DNA from: Isochrysis galbana
Taxonomy: Eukaryota > Haptophyta > Isochrysidales > Isochrysidaceae
Assembly: GCA_018136815.1 (NCBI GenBank)
Contig: CM030935.1
Coordinates: 1,236,204-1,300,203 of the forward strand
DNA: 64,000 nt
Reading direction: 5' to 3'
Shown here: piece after piece, positions 1-9,745 of the stretch
Numbering within the stretch: position 1 is the stretch's first letter
Layout: each line of letters begins with the position of its first letter
Program-made: the position numbers and the translations under genes
Notes under the pieces: generated by a model
What the model saw: only the letters and a program-made list of their open reading frames with translations
What the model was told of the DNA's origin: nothing
Databases searched by the model: none

Positions 1-1381
1 CCCGAGATAAGTAGCTGCGCACGTCCTTGAGGGCGAGCGTCATCGGCCGGCGTTTATCTGTGTATCCTGTTCCAATTACGTCCACAACGAGCGGTGCCTG
101 GTTCGCAACAAGCACATATACGCGTCGATAGTAGTTGCCTGGCTCCATCGGGGAGAAGTGCATGTTCACGAAGACTGAAAGGCCGGCCGGCACCACGCCT
201 GAGGTGGCCGACATCGAAAAGATGCCATTTGCATCGACATCGTGCAACTGGAAAGCCACGGGCGCCACTGAGCGATTAAAAATCTCCAACACGCGGCCCA
301 CCGATCGGCGAGGGGTCTCAATTGGGACGTCACCGAAATTGATGGATGTCTTCGAAAGCTCGACGAGCGGCCCGATTGCCTCGCCGATGGCCTCGACCGT
401 CACCGTGCTACCACTCGGTGTGAGGATGTCGTAGTGATCTCGAGTGTAAGTTCCAGTCACCGTCGGCTGGTAGATCACCGACACATCAAGCTCTCCATCA
501 GGAGGCACCACACCCGACGTTGGCGAGATGGTGAAGACGGGCGCAACATCGTTCTCGCGACGAACAATGTTGAAGCGGGCGTGGACGAGCGACTTGTTGG
601 CCAACTTGAATTGGCTACGATGAACGCTACCCGTAAGCACGGCACCGCAATCGATTGTCTCCTTCGAGCACGACAGGAATGGATATTTGCCAATCCCACC
701 GATGCGCATGACGTGAGGGCGGTGCTCAGGGATGTTGCACACGCACTGTGCGACGCTGACCGATGCGTCCTTGGGAGTGAACCGTGCTGTGATGTTGATC
801 GACGCGCCAGGCGCCATCGATCCCGATGATGGCATCAGAACGAATGGTTCGTCGCACGCCCAAGAGAAGGTCACCGGCATCTCACCAGGGTTTGAGATCG
901 CGAAAGACTTGACAGCGGTCTCCTGGACTGGACAAAAGCCAAAGTCTAGATTCTCTGGAACGTACGTCGACACCGAAGGCACCCAAGCGCGCACTGGAAC
1001 GATGAAGGAGCCTTTTTCGTTCCAGAATTGAACGCAGTCGTCGTATTCCTCAAGCTTGATGGGGCGGAATGCGACGGGAAGCGTATGCGAGAGGCCAGGC
1101 ATGAGCTGAATGGTCTCTGGAAAGGCCATCGAGAAGTACTTGGACTTGGGGAGCTTGTAACGAAGCTTCATTACTTTGGTTGTGACGTTTTTGATGACCA
1201 GCTGCTTCACGTACTCTCCCCCTGGCTCCCAACCCGCCGTCCACTCGAGTCCCTCGCTGCAGTCGACGCCGAAGCGGCGGACGCGCTGAGCTCGCGTGAG
1301 AGGCAAGGGCGGGCCGATCGAGGTAAAGGCGGCGCTGGCGGTGCCCGTGAGCGCAGGGTCGGTGAGTAAGGCAGTCACCAT
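1..1381 (-). CDS. CFAP65: CFAP65 (CCDC108) homologue, N-terminal part, runs off the window
   Basis: The minus strand is open from an ATG at 1381 to base 1 without a stop, giving the first 460 residues. It shows the layout of cilia- and flagella-associated protein 65: a leading segment with GLEWTAGWEPGGEY and KLRYKLPKSKYF, then repeated beta-sandwich (ASH/MSP-like) modules with motifs such as FIVPVRAWVPS, INFGDVPIETP, DANGIFSMSATSGVVP and PGNYYRR. In known flagellates and animals CFAP65 is a structural protein of the axonemal central apparatus, needed for motility. The frame is open a little upstream of the ATG (LKLQG) and a ctgcag splice-like site lies just before it, so a further 5' exon is possible. 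The rest of the protein, normally well over 1000 residues, lies outside the window. Recognition is from conserved motifs, not a search. Confidence 0.88.
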   Translation of the reverse strand, partial: MVTALLTDPALTGTASAAFTSIGPPLPLTRAQRVRRFGVDCSEGLEWTAGWEPGGEYVKQLVIKNVTTKVMKLRYKLPKSKYFSMAFPETIQLMPGLSHTLPVAFRPIKLEEYDDCVQFWNEKGSFIVPVRAWVPSVSTYVPENLDFGFCPVQETAVKSFAISNPGEMPVTFSWACDEPFVLMPSSGSMAPGASINITARFTPKDASVSVAQCVCNIPEHRPHVMRIGGIGKYPFLSCSKETIDCGAVLTGSVHRSQFKLANKSLVHARFNIVRRENDVAPVFTISPTSGVVPPDGELDVSVIYQPTVTGTYTRDHYDILTPSGSTVTVEAIGEAIGPLVELSKTSINFGDVPIETPRRSVGRVLEIFNRSVAPVAFQLHDVDANGIFSMSATSGVVPAGLSVFVNMHFSPMEPGNYYRRVYVLVANQAPLVVDVIGTGYTDKRRPMTLALKDVRSYLSR

Positions 1382-2334
1382 CCCCTGCAGCTTCAGTACA
1401 GCCCTCGCTCCCTCCTCTCTGCTCGCTCTCCCAGCCCGAGCCCCCTCCCCCTCCCTCCTTCTCTCTGCCTCTCGCTCTCTCTCTGCTTGCCTGCCTCCTT
1501 CCCTTCCTCCCTCTCTCTCTCCCTCCCTTCCTCCCCCCCCCCCTTCTCTCTCTCCGCTCCCCGCTCTCGCCGCCAACGCTGCTCAACAACACGGAGGAGA
1601 GTTGGAAACGACCCACGACAAAAAAAAAAGTGGTGGGGGGGGGGGAGCTGGCCCGCTGTGCTATGCTCGACAAGCAGCGGCGGACAAATCAATGTCGAGG
1701 TCGTTTTCATACGGTATGTGGGGGTAGTAAGGTGCTTCATTCGGTTCGAGCACCGTTGACCGGGCTACAATACCCTCCTCCTCCGAGTGTACTCCCTACT
1801 CTAGTAGAGTAGAGTACTCTACTCTAGAGCTAGAGTAGAGTAGAGCTCTAAAGTAGAGTAGAGAGTAGAGAGTGAAGGTCGAGATGGTTGGGATCGAGGT
1901 GACCTCTCGGCGCGGGGAAAGTACCATCGTAAGAATCGTACATTTATAAAGCTTCTCATCGGCTAGAATCCGTAGCCACGCGCGCCAACCGCGCGCACAA
2001 AGGGCCTCTCGAGAGGGAGAGATGGGAGGCACGATGCCGGAGCACTATGGTTATACTGCCGCAACAAGAAAACTCTGCCCCCCCTCCCTCTCGGGTGGGG
2101 GGGGACTCTCTCCCGGCCCTTTTGCCACCGCCCACCGGCCGCGAGCGCCAAGAGGCGGGAAGGCGAGGGAAGGCGGCGGGCGGGGGAAGGGAGAGAGGGA
2201 GGGGGAGGGGAGGGCAAGTTGGGAAGGGAGGGGAGCGGGGGCGGGGGAAAGGAGGGCAGGGAGGGTAGCCTGCTGCCACCTGCGGCGCGAGCACGCGGCG
2301 AACCCTCCGCGGCGCGCTCGCTCGGCGCACGCCC
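1382..2334. other. Low-complexity intergenic region between divergent genes
   Basis: Pyrimidine-rich CCCTCTCT tracts (about 1405-1560), an oligo-A/oligo-G junction at 1620-1650, a TAGAG/CTCTA-rich block at 1796-1880 with internal palindromes such as AGAGTACTCT, and a purine-rich GGGAGGGGAG block at 2150-2260. The flanking genes (CFAP65 minus, WW protein plus) point away from each other, so their promoters should lie here. I see no clear TATA box and no gene. Confidence 0.6.
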
Positions 2335-4911
2335 ATGTTTGGCCCTCCGCCGCGCTACGAGCAGCGCGACGGCTGGATGAGGCCCGCACACAGCGCCACG
2401 ATAGATACCGTACGCCCGCCGCCTCCGCCCCCGCCACGGCCGCGCTGGTGGGGCCACCACGAGAAGAACACCGCCAGGCCGCCTTCGAGGCCAAAGGAGC
2501 GGCAGCCTCTTCAGAGCTGGGACGTGGTAGACCGGCACCGGAAGCTTGACCTACACCCACCGCGGGCAATGCGAGTCGGCTCGTGGCAGCCAGACGCCGA
2601 CTGGAGGCCTGTCGCTCTCGCACGGCGGCATGAGCCAGCATGGCAAGGGGCTCCTCGACGGCCGGTGACGAGGGGAGCACCACAGGTCAACCCGAAGACT
2701 TCCAAACATGCCAGACAGCATGTCGCGTGGTATGACGATGATCCTCGCCTCGGCCATCAAGTGGATGATAACGACTCCGACCACGAAGATCCGCCCCAGC
2801 CCCGTCCTAGGCAATCAACGTCACGGGCGGGGCGGTCGCCGAGCATATCGCGAGCAAAGGCAGATCGGCGACAACCTCGAGCCATTTCTCCTATGCCTCG
2901 TGGGAGCAATAAGCAGCCGCCGGCACGCGCGAAAACGCCGTTGACCGGCCAGCCGCGTCCAGTTCACCAACGCCGGCCGCCTTCCGAGTCGCCTCCGCAT
3001 CTAACCCCAGCTTGTAGGCCACGTGCAGGGGCCGTGACCGAGCCCACCAGGCGTGCTCAGCCGGCCTCAACGAAAGGCGCGTCGTCCGCTCTGAGGGTGG
3101 ACAATGTGGAATTGGCTCAATGGCAGGCAAGGCTACCCGAAGGCTGGAAGGCACTTCAAGCGCCCAACTCTCGCATCTACTTCTGGAACACCAAGACGGG
3201 AACGGTCACTTGGGAGCCACCTTGTCTGGCGCCGTTGCCACCAACCCCACCACCAGACAAGAAGGCCGACGCGAGTAAAAGCATGCACGTTGATCAGGCC
3301 CAACCTTCCGTTGAAAGTCCTGCCGTCAATTGCAATGAGTCGACAGTGTTGCCCGAAGGCGGCAAGGTCACCTGTGAGGTGGCCCGTGTGGGGACATTAA
3401 GTAGAACAGAGAGGCCGAGTGCACCTATTTCCGACGCCAGGAAGGTGAAGAAGGGCGAGAGTCCTCCGAGGGCAACAGGCTCGCCGACAACAGAGCTCCA
3501 GCCGCGGATGAACCTCTCCCCATCATTGACTGCAAATCTCCCTCCAGCGGGCCTTCCCACCCGCAAGGGCGCTGTGGTCTGGGCGGCATCACGGTCGGCC
3601 AAGGCTCGGCACCATCCGGGCACTGCACTGCCAGGACCAATAGTTTCTACCCATCCGGAATGGATGGAGCAGAGCGAGCGAGAGCGCTTGGCGGAAGCTT
3701 CTGCGGCGCGGCGGCGTGAAGAGGCGGCGAGTGCTTGGGAATGCGCCCAACATCGTTGGATCGAAAAGGAGGGCGAGCGGGCGCGCAGGGAGGCGGAAGA
3801 AGAGGCACGTGAACTTGCCATCATCGAGGCTGCGCGTCGCTCATCCGAAGAATGCCGTCGGCTTGTCGCAGAGAAGCGACGGCGAGAAGTTGAGGCTGCG
3901 GATGCGAAGGCGCGAGAGATGGCATTGCGCGTCTGGTCAGAGAATCAAGCGCTGGCTCGGCGTAACCGCGCTCAGCTGCTTGGAGAGGAGGTGCTCGACG
4001 TCGACACCTTCTCCGACTCGGCGGGCGAGGCCTTGGACGATGGCCATTTAGCGCTCCAAGAGCTGGAGCCGCCACAACAAGTTGCAACAGGCGTTGTGGG
4101 CGCGGCTCCCTTCGAACGTGTTGCTGAAGCAGACTCGCGCGACATTCCTGAGGGCCTTGTGCACCCGGCAAGCTTCTTCGCTGCGACTCAGGGCAACAGC
4201 GACTGGGACAAGACGACGAGGTCGAAGGTTCCAGCCCTTTCGCCGCCCACGGATAGCCTGCCACCTCGACGCCCTGCTGAGGCGTGGAGCGTCGACTTTA
4301 ATCGCTTGGAGGTTGAGGAGCCACCACATCGTAAACCGAAAGCTGCTCCCACATCTGTTAATCGGCGGAAGCGACCGTCCTCGCCAACTATTACAGTGGT
4401 GGCGCCCGATTGGCCACCGATAAGCGGCATGCCGTCATCGAACGCAAATATGCCTGATCAAATTCATAGCGGAGGATCGCAGCAAGATTCTATATTGCGA
4501 GGCCTAGAGAAATCGGCCTCCGAGCCTCACGACGTCCCATCGACACCGGAAGACCTTGGACCCGACGCCTTCAACTTACATGCCGATCAGCTAGGTTGGG
4601 AGAGTGGCTATCTCGAGGGCGAGCAGCCCGCATGGGTGAAGAGCCCGGCGGGAAATGTAGCGACACTTGCTGAACGGGCGTGCGGTGCGTGTAGCTCAGC
4701 TGATTCCTTTAATATGCCGGCGCAAGGCCAGTACATCGACTTTCCTATCAAGCCCGACGCTGCGGAGCCGTCGACAAGCTCGAACGCATCCGTGCTTGAT
4801 GCGGTTGACCGCTTTTTGGCGGGCGATATGGCCCACCATTTCATGTCTAGCCAGACACAGGTGGCGGGTGAAGCGGAGACGCTAGCCAATCATTTCACGA
4901 TGAGGCCTTGA
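2335..4911 (+). CDS. WW-domain protein with long coiled coil (858 aa)
   Basis: Single open frame from ATG at 2335 to TGA at 4909-4911. Residues 1-260 are Pro/Arg-rich and probably disordered. A canonical WW domain sits at about residues 267-298: it opens LPEGW, has a YFWNTKTG core, and ends TWEPP; the two signature tryptophans are at residues 271 and 293, the usual spacing. A charged, Ala/Glu/Arg-rich helix with coiled-coil character follows at about residues 445-545. The C-terminal 300 residues are Ser/Pro/Asp-rich with no domain I recognise. WW domains bind proline-rich ligands; proteins with one WW domain and a coiled coil include splicing, cilia and centrosome factors, but nothing here picks one. 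No intron is needed. Confidence 0.8.
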   Translation: MFGPPPRYEQRDGWMRPAHSATIDTVRPPPPPPPRPRWWGHHEKNTARPPSRPKERQPLQSWDVVDRHRKLDLHPPRAMRVGSWQPDADWRPVALARRHEPAWQGAPRRPVTRGAPQVNPKTSKHARQHVAWYDDDPRLGHQVDDNDSDHEDPPQPRPRQSTSRAGRSPSISRAKADRRQPRAISPMPRGSNKQPPARAKTPLTGQPRPVHQRRPPSESPPHLTPACRPRAGAVTEPTRRAQPASTKGASSALRVDNVELAQWQARLPEGWKALQAPNSRIYFWNTKTGTVTWEPPCLAPLPPTPPPDKKADASKSMHVDQAQPSVESPAVNCNESTVLPEGGKVTCEVARVGTLSRTERPSAPISDARKVKKGESPPRATGSPTTELQPRMNLSPSLTANLPPAGLPTRKGAVVWAASRSAKARHHPGTALPGPIVSTHPEWMEQSERERLAEASAARRREEAASAWECAQHRWIEKEGERARREAEEEARELAIIEAARRSSEECRRLVAEKRRREVEAADAKAREMALRVWSENQALARRNRAQLLGEEVLDVDTFSDSAGEALDDGHLALQELEPPQQVATGVVGAAPFERVAEADSRDIPEGLVHPASFFAATQGNSDWDKTTRSKVPALSPPTDSLPPRRPAEAWSVDFNRLEVEEPPHRKPKAAPTSVNRRKRPSSPTITVVAPDWPPISGMPSSNANMPDQIHSGGSQQDSILRGLEKSASEPHDVPSTPEDLGPDAFNLHADQLGWESGYLEGEQPAWVKSPAGNVATLAERACGACSSADSFNMPAQGQYIDFPIKPDAAEPSTSSNASVLDAVDRFLAGDMAHHFMSSQTQVAGEAETLANHFTMRP

Positions 4912-5829
4912 GATGTGGCAACCCGAGCTATCGCGCCCAGTCGAGGCTAGGATCGTGAATACTGGTCACCACGTATCGATATTGAGTGTTGGTCATCACG
5001 CTACTGGCGGGGGCAACGGTGCGGCACATGAATGCCGTACCAGCATATGTGAGGCCGCCCCCACGTGGAGAAGCGTGATTCGCATCGGCTTCGGGTACCA
5101 CGGAATTAATGCTCATGCGCGCGTTAGGTAGAACGTAGAGAGTGAGAGTGCACAAATCTAGGTACGGGCTACACGTCACAAAACATTGAACATTACAAGA
5201 TTATATTTGGCGCCTTGCTTGGTCTACTCAGCGCGCACGTATTACGTATTGGCCACTTCATGTCCAATACGAATAGCTGCACCTGTTACTTGATTCGTTG
5301 CGAAGCGCGAGGTGGCTTGCCTTAGGTCGTTTGCCTTCATTTGGTACCCCTCGTTTCCAAATACGCGATGCGCCGCTCCCGGCACAAAAAAAATCTTCAA
5401 GTATTTGAGCAAAGGCACCCACCTCACAGTGCTCAACCATGTCTATAAATGGAATGTCGCCTGATGATATAGTACTCAAGCGATTGCAATGGATCATAAG
5501 AATAAGAAAGATGGACGAGAACTTTAAAAATTCATCACACCTCTCTTTCCGCCATATGCCAATTCTAAATCTGCCATGCAGGTTATGGCGGAAGCATTGG
5601 ACAGCATCAGTCCGCCGCCGCCGGTTGGGGTCAACCTGTCCAACCCAAAATTTTCGACGTACATACACTGTCGAATGTCAGTTCTTATTCAGTTCATTAA
5701 ATTTCAAGCACAATACGGACATTAAAGACACCTTACACAGAATTTGCGAGATTGATAAATCATTCACACTGGTTTATATATGAGACACACTCTCTTGAGC
5801 CAGAAATTCACTGAGAAAACAATCATCAA
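4912..5829. other. AT-richer intergenic stretch, no supported gene
   Basis: The base composition falls clearly below that of the flanking genes. Open frames of 114-136 codons on both strands around 5258-5783 overlap each other and show no family motif. I see no gene I can support. Confidence 0.5.
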
Positions 5830-5877
5830 TATGAGTCGTGATGATCTGCTTGGTGCTTGGTACAATCAAAGCTTATG

Positions 5878-6027
5878 TCGATTCGGAATTAACTCCCCAC
5901 CTCCAAGAATTGTTAGAAGGTGTCGATTCGGGTTCAGCTTCCCAAGTAAAGATTGAAAACAAAAGGCCGCTTATCGATTCGGCTTCAGCTCCCGTAAAGA
6001 TTGAACCCACAAGGCCCAGTAACATCA
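5878..6027 (+). repeat. About three tandem copies of a ~48-51-bp unit
   Basis: Units start at about 5878, 5923 and 5974, each opening with TCGATTCGG and continuing with a TTCAGCTCCC-like stretch. In one frame (opening at 5838) units 2 and 3 read VKIE twice, the hydrophobic-Lys-x-Glu form of a SUMO acceptor. The longer reading frame has no other support, and an ATG at 5830 opens a different frame, so coding status is uncertain. Confidence 0.6.
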
Positions 6028-6679
6028 AATACAAAAGCAAGCTCGGCCCTAGGACACCGGGTCGAGCTCACCATGAGGGCGCTCCTGCCGAGCGAGTCCA
6101 CCGCGGCAGGGGGCGTACATCTCATGCGAGCGTCTCCACGGGGTGCTCCTCAAGCAGCGCCATCACGCGCGATTGGTCTCCCCGCTGGCGGCGGCCGTGC
6201 GAGCGCGTCGCGCTCGCTGTCACCTGTGTCGGCATGCTCGTCGGTCGGTCGTGAGTAGTGTGAGAGGCTGAGGTCGTCAAAAAGTTGGTACCTGAGAGCA
6301 TGTGCAGGCCCGCGCCATGGGTCAGGGTGGGAGGTGGTGAGGTGGTCTGGCAAGCGTGTCAGACATCGGCCGACAGTCCGACGGGCCCTCCGCGCGGGGG
6401 GGGTCGGGAGCAATGGCGGGCAACCTTTCAGAGGGCCCAGTTTGGGTGAGATCTGGCGGGACCCAAAGGCGGGCACCAGACCTGAGCGGCCAGGGGCTGG
6501 CAGGGGGAGGGGGAGGGTGGGGGGCCGTCGCGCACCACTTTGGTGGGAGGTGCACCCGCCGGTGGCCCGCGAGGGGGGCCATTGCGAGGGGGAATCCCAG
6601 GGTCCTACGACGCCATCATTTTCGTAGGACGCGGTCCTATAATGTAGGACGGAACTTTTTAGCCGTATAAAGACGCGAC
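6028..6679. other. GC-rich intergenic region ending in two small hairpins
   Basis: No supported gene. At 6602-6630 GTCCTACGA is repeated inverted as TCGTAGGAC around a ~11-nt loop, and at 6634-6650 a second GTCCTAT/ATGTAGGAC hairpin follows. They sit at the boundary between GC-rich DNA and the AT-rich small ORF that follows, and could be the end of a mobile element. Confidence 0.5.
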
Positions 6680-6820
6680 ATGCTGTGGCACTATTGGGTA
6701 TTCGGCATTGTACCCATGGGTATCATGATTAGCTTTGTGCTCATCTTTGTAATAATAACACTCATTGGAGGAATTGTTCAAACATTCCTACCTGAAAAAC
6801 AAAACAAACTTAAACGGTGA
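6680..6820 (+). CDS. Small single-span membrane peptide (46 aa), repeat-associated
   Basis: ATG at 6680 to TGA at 6818-6820 reads MLWHYWVFGIVPMGI followed by a strongly hydrophobic stretch and a basic tail ending NKLKR. One transmembrane helix (about residues 7-36) is obvious. It is too short for ordinary gene callers. Diverged copies of the same DNA lie at about 6950-7020 and 17070-17120, so this may be part of a mobile element rather than a host gene. A faint likeness of the start (HYWVFGIVPMG) to small respiratory complex I subunits was noticed but is not enough for a name. Expression is unproven. Confidence 0.4.
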   Translation: MLWHYWVFGIVPMGIMISFVLIFVIITLIGGIVQTFLPEKQNKLKR

Positions 6821-6949
6821 TACCTCAAATCGAATGCACATCACACCCTTCTAGTGAGACATGGAATTGTAGACCGCAGAGAAACAAGATGCTATGCGCA
6901 CGCACGGTGCTAGTTCGTCACTCTGTGCCAAAAATAGATGAACCCTTAA

Positions 6950-7072
6950 GAGACTTGATTAGCTTTGTACTCATCTTCCTAATAATAATATTATCGTGGC
7001 TACCTAAAAAGAAAACAAGCACATATGGATGCCAAAAAAATCACCTGGCCCTCTTTTGACGGAACGCGACTT
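6950..7072 (+). repeat. Diverged copy of the membrane-peptide repeat plus conserved 23-bp motif
   Basis: 6958-7015 repeats the hydrophobic part of the 6680-6820 ORF (LISFVLIFLIIIL in translation) without its start codon and with a LysLysLys tail. It runs into CCTC plus TTTTGACGGAACGCGACTT at 7050-7072. The same motif occurs identically at 17128-17150 and 23432-23454, so this is a dispersed repeat family. Confidence 0.7.
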
Positions 7073-7584
7073 TCGCATTCCTTCATGGGGCAAGCAGGAT
7101 TCTATCTACCACACTCCACACTTCTCGTTACCTCCGATTTCGGTGTGGACGAGCACCTCTTGCGGGTGCGCGTCACCGAGAAACAACGCAAACATCACGG
7201 TACGCGCCGCATCATGCATCATGCGTCATACGCATACCCGCTTCCTTCCCCGCCCTCGCATGGGCCATGCATGGGGGCGTGCCATCAGCGATACCCCTTG
7301 TAGTCGCTTTGGCTCAACGTTTCATCCGCGCCAAGGCAGCTCTCGAACCGCCCACGGAGTTCTTCTTTCAACTTTCCGGAGAGCGCCCCCCGTCCACTCC
7401 CACCATATCTCAATGGGTCAGTGTGTCAGTGTAGCGCTCGCAAAAGCAGGCATCTCGGCATCCACCCGAACACAAACGACTACCTATCCTGACTGTGAAT
7501 GTACTACTATAAGTTATAAAGGGTTGGGCAGATCAGGTGGGGGGGACCTTCCGCGCCGCCGCTGCGGGAGGGATCGGCGAAGGA
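7073..7584. other. Intergenic region upstream of the AP2-like gene
   Basis: Open frames of up to about 200 codons occur but show no family motif and begin inside the preceding repeat. The promoter and 5' leader of the gene starting at 7585 should lie here; TACTATAAGTTATAAAGG at 7504-7521 is a loose TATA-like candidate. Confidence 0.35.
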
Positions 7585-8952
7585 ATGTCGCAGCGCCAGC
7601 CGCGTGCCGCGAGCGCGCGCGCAAGCCTCGCCTGGAAGGTCGATAAATGCGCGCTCCAGGAGCTCAAGCAGCAGGAGCGTGACGACGTCTTCGCGCTGAA
7701 GAACGCAAAGAAGTTGGCGGTCTTGGCCAAGAAGGAGGCGCAGAAGGTGGCGAAGAAGGCGGCGGTGGAAGCGGCGACGATCGGTGAGCACGAGCCCAGC
7801 GGGTACACCGAGATCGCCACCCTTCGCCGGCTGGAGAGCAAGTACACGCCCGAGATACTGGATTACTGTGCACGACGCCTCCCGGCAGCCCTCTTGCTTC
7901 ATGGATGGAAGGTGCTCCCTCATGACGCGGGCGGGAACTCTTCTTCTTACAGCGAGGGACATTTCATGTACGTCTTCACTGGTGACGCAGTTGGAAAAGG
8001 CGGCAACGTGCCCTTCTTCACCGGGACCGACTCTGTCTTTGCATGGTGGGAGGCTCGTCTACTGGCCCAGTCAAAGAGGGCAGCAGTTGGGGTCGCACCT
8101 CCACTCCCAAGGTACTTGAAGGGCAAGGTGGTGTACGGGGACGATCCGGCTGACGAGCAGCCGACCCCCGTTGAGGCGCTAAACTTGCGGCTGTGGCGGT
8201 GCCAAAAGACTCGTACACGGCCGGAAGGTTTTCAAGGCGTGATGAGGAAGACAGAAGGCAATGGCTTCTTTTACGTTGTCAAGCATGATGCAACGTACCT
8301 TGGTTCGTTCGCAAGTGCCGTTGAGGCTGCACATGCCTTCGCCGCACATCTCGCGGCACGAGGCGCGATCCTCGGTCCAGACGATGACCCAACAGCTCTC
8401 CCCTGCTTGAGCAAGGATCCTGCAAAACCCAAGAGACCCGCTCAGCCCGTGTGTCTTCCAAATGTGGCCAAACGCCCGAAAGTGAAGCCGAAGTCAAGAA
8501 GGCCCACTCACATCTCTCAGGTTTGTGACGCTAAGTCTGTACCAGCGAGCACTCCTGCGGAGCAGGAACCAGTCCCCGATGTCTGGTCAGCATGCGCACA
8601 CGCGTCACCACCGACGTGGGTACATAATCATGCAAGCACACGCACATGTGATCGAAACTCATCGCTGACGAGCTCAATGTGTGCTGATGGTGACACCGAT
8701 ACAGCTGAAATAGATGCTTCGATGTGGAGGACTAAAAGAGAGGAGTTGCCGACACATAGGGATACCCTCACATCGTCTAGTCCTTGCAGTCAAGGCGTAG
8801 CGAATACAGCTCAAACGAGGCCTCATGATGCTCTCCCGCCCAAATGTCCATTTGAGAGTGGGGAAGGAGATGAGGAGGAGGTAGTGGTCGAGGTCATTGC
8901 CATCGGCGCTTCTGATGATGAAGAAGAGGAACAACCCAAGCATAAAGGCTGA
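7585..8952 (+). CDS. AP2/ERF-like DNA-binding protein (455 aa)
   Basis: The frame extends upstream only by a GTG, so ATG at 7585 (MSQRQPRAA) is chosen. Residues about 25-70 form a Lys/Ala-rich helix. Residues about 215-260 resemble an AP2 domain: GFQGVMRK opens like the GYRGV first strand, then YLGSF.SAVEAAHAFAAHLAARG matches the YLGTF...EEAA.AYD.AA helix. A basic NLS-like stretch with KRPKVKPKSRRP follows at about 290-310, then an acidic Ser/Thr-rich tail (EEEVVVEV, DDEEEE). AP2 proteins are transcription factors in plants, algae and apicomplexans. The first strand is weakly conserved, so it may be a divergent AP2 or AP2-derived nuclear protein. An Arg-rich N-terminus and a lone domain argue against a plant-type two-AP2 architecture. 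Confidence 0.6.
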   Translation: MSQRQPRAASARASLAWKVDKCALQELKQQERDDVFALKNAKKLAVLAKKEAQKVAKKAAVEAATIGEHEPSGYTEIATLRRLESKYTPEILDYCARRLPAALLLHGWKVLPHDAGGNSSSYSEGHFMYVFTGDAVGKGGNVPFFTGTDSVFAWWEARLLAQSKRAAVGVAPPLPRYLKGKVVYGDDPADEQPTPVEALNLRLWRCQKTRTRPEGFQGVMRKTEGNGFFYVVKHDATYLGSFASAVEAAHAFAAHLAARGAILGPDDDPTALPCLSKDPAKPKRPAQPVCLPNVAKRPKVKPKSRRPTHISQVCDAKSVPASTPAEQEPVPDVWSACAHASPPTWVHNHASTRTCDRNSSLTSSMCADGDTDTAEIDASMWRTKREELPTHRDTLTSSSPCSQGVANTAQTRPHDALPPKCPFESGEGDEEEVVVEVIAIGASDDEEEEQPKHKG

Positions 8953-9349
8953 ATCTCGAATGTACGGCATTGTTCCACTCTAACGGATTGTACACATCTA
9001 CGTCGGTGCACGCACGTTGCCGTGTAGCTTTCGCGGTCCGCATGGCTAGCACCGAACGCTTGAGTAAATCATGTAGTATATGGTTTCCTCGTGCTATTTC
9101 GCGCACAGGCGTAGCACGTAGCACTGCCCTTGCCGCCAACCATCGCTTGCCATAGTCTGAAAGACATGGCTGCGTGCATTGTTGAGACTTGTGTGAGATT
9201 GTTTCGACTCTTGGGAATTTACATTTGCCTATGGCCTTCAACGCAAGGTAGTGTGACTTGCGAGATCCTTCGCCGCCTTGCGTTTGCCCGTTGCGCGCCG
9301 CGCTCTTCCGCTTGCAAGCGTACTTCGCCAGCCAGAATAGGACAAAACA
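8953..9349. other. Intergenic, 3' flank of the AP2-like gene
   Basis: Nothing supported on either strand; mixed composition, no repeat recognised within the window. Confidence 0.4.
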
Positions 9350-9745
9350 TAATTAATTTTATGTCCTAGCCAACCTCACTAGCTAATGGACACAACGTTT
9401 CAACTAAGTTTATACTTAGTTTGCTCATGGCGGGGCACGAGCCCCCGCCTCTCTCCATTGCTCCCCTGCTGTCCTGCTGTGGGGGAGGAACCACCCATCC
9501 TCCTCGCATGCCTTGACTGCCCTGCTCACCCACTCTCCCCCCCATAGGCTCGCCTGGATCGCTCGTCCTGGCCCGTCGTGGCCAGCTCACTGATTCACAA
9601 CCTCTAGCCTCCCCCCCGGTCGACATGCAGACAGATGTTGCGTGTTGCGTGGGGACCCCAACCCCAAGATGAGCTCGGGAGCGCCAGCGAGGGAGAAGCA
9701 GGGGAGGCTAGGGCCCAAACCCAACCTCCTCTGCCCCCTGTGCTG
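9350..9745. mobile_element. Retroposon-like family: tail fragment joined to a head fragment
   Basis: 9350-9397 is the reverse complement of the family 3' end (TATGTCCAATTAGCTAGTGG type, seen at 50770 and 62300). It abuts 9401 onward, which is the family 5' head beginning CAACTAAGTTTATACTTAG in the plus orientation and continuing with the GGGCACGAGCCCC palindrome. The middle module (GCCAGCGAGGGAGAAGCAGG) follows at about 9690-9745. Two nested or rearranged copies are the simplest reading. The complete copy at 61480-62350 defines the order of modules. Confidence 0.7.

Noticed and set aside
1050..1673. 207-codon minus ORF overlapping CFAP65
   Set aside because: Antiphase to the CFAP65 frame and made of Arg/Gly/Glu low complexity in its first half.
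1741..1765. GGTTCGAGCACC B-box-like word
   Set aside because: No tRNA cloverleaf can be drawn around it.
6680..6820. Naming the 46-aa peptide as a complex I subunit (NDUFB1/NDUFA1-like)
   Set aside because: Similarity is limited to a few residues in a hydrophobic segment and copies are repeat-associated.
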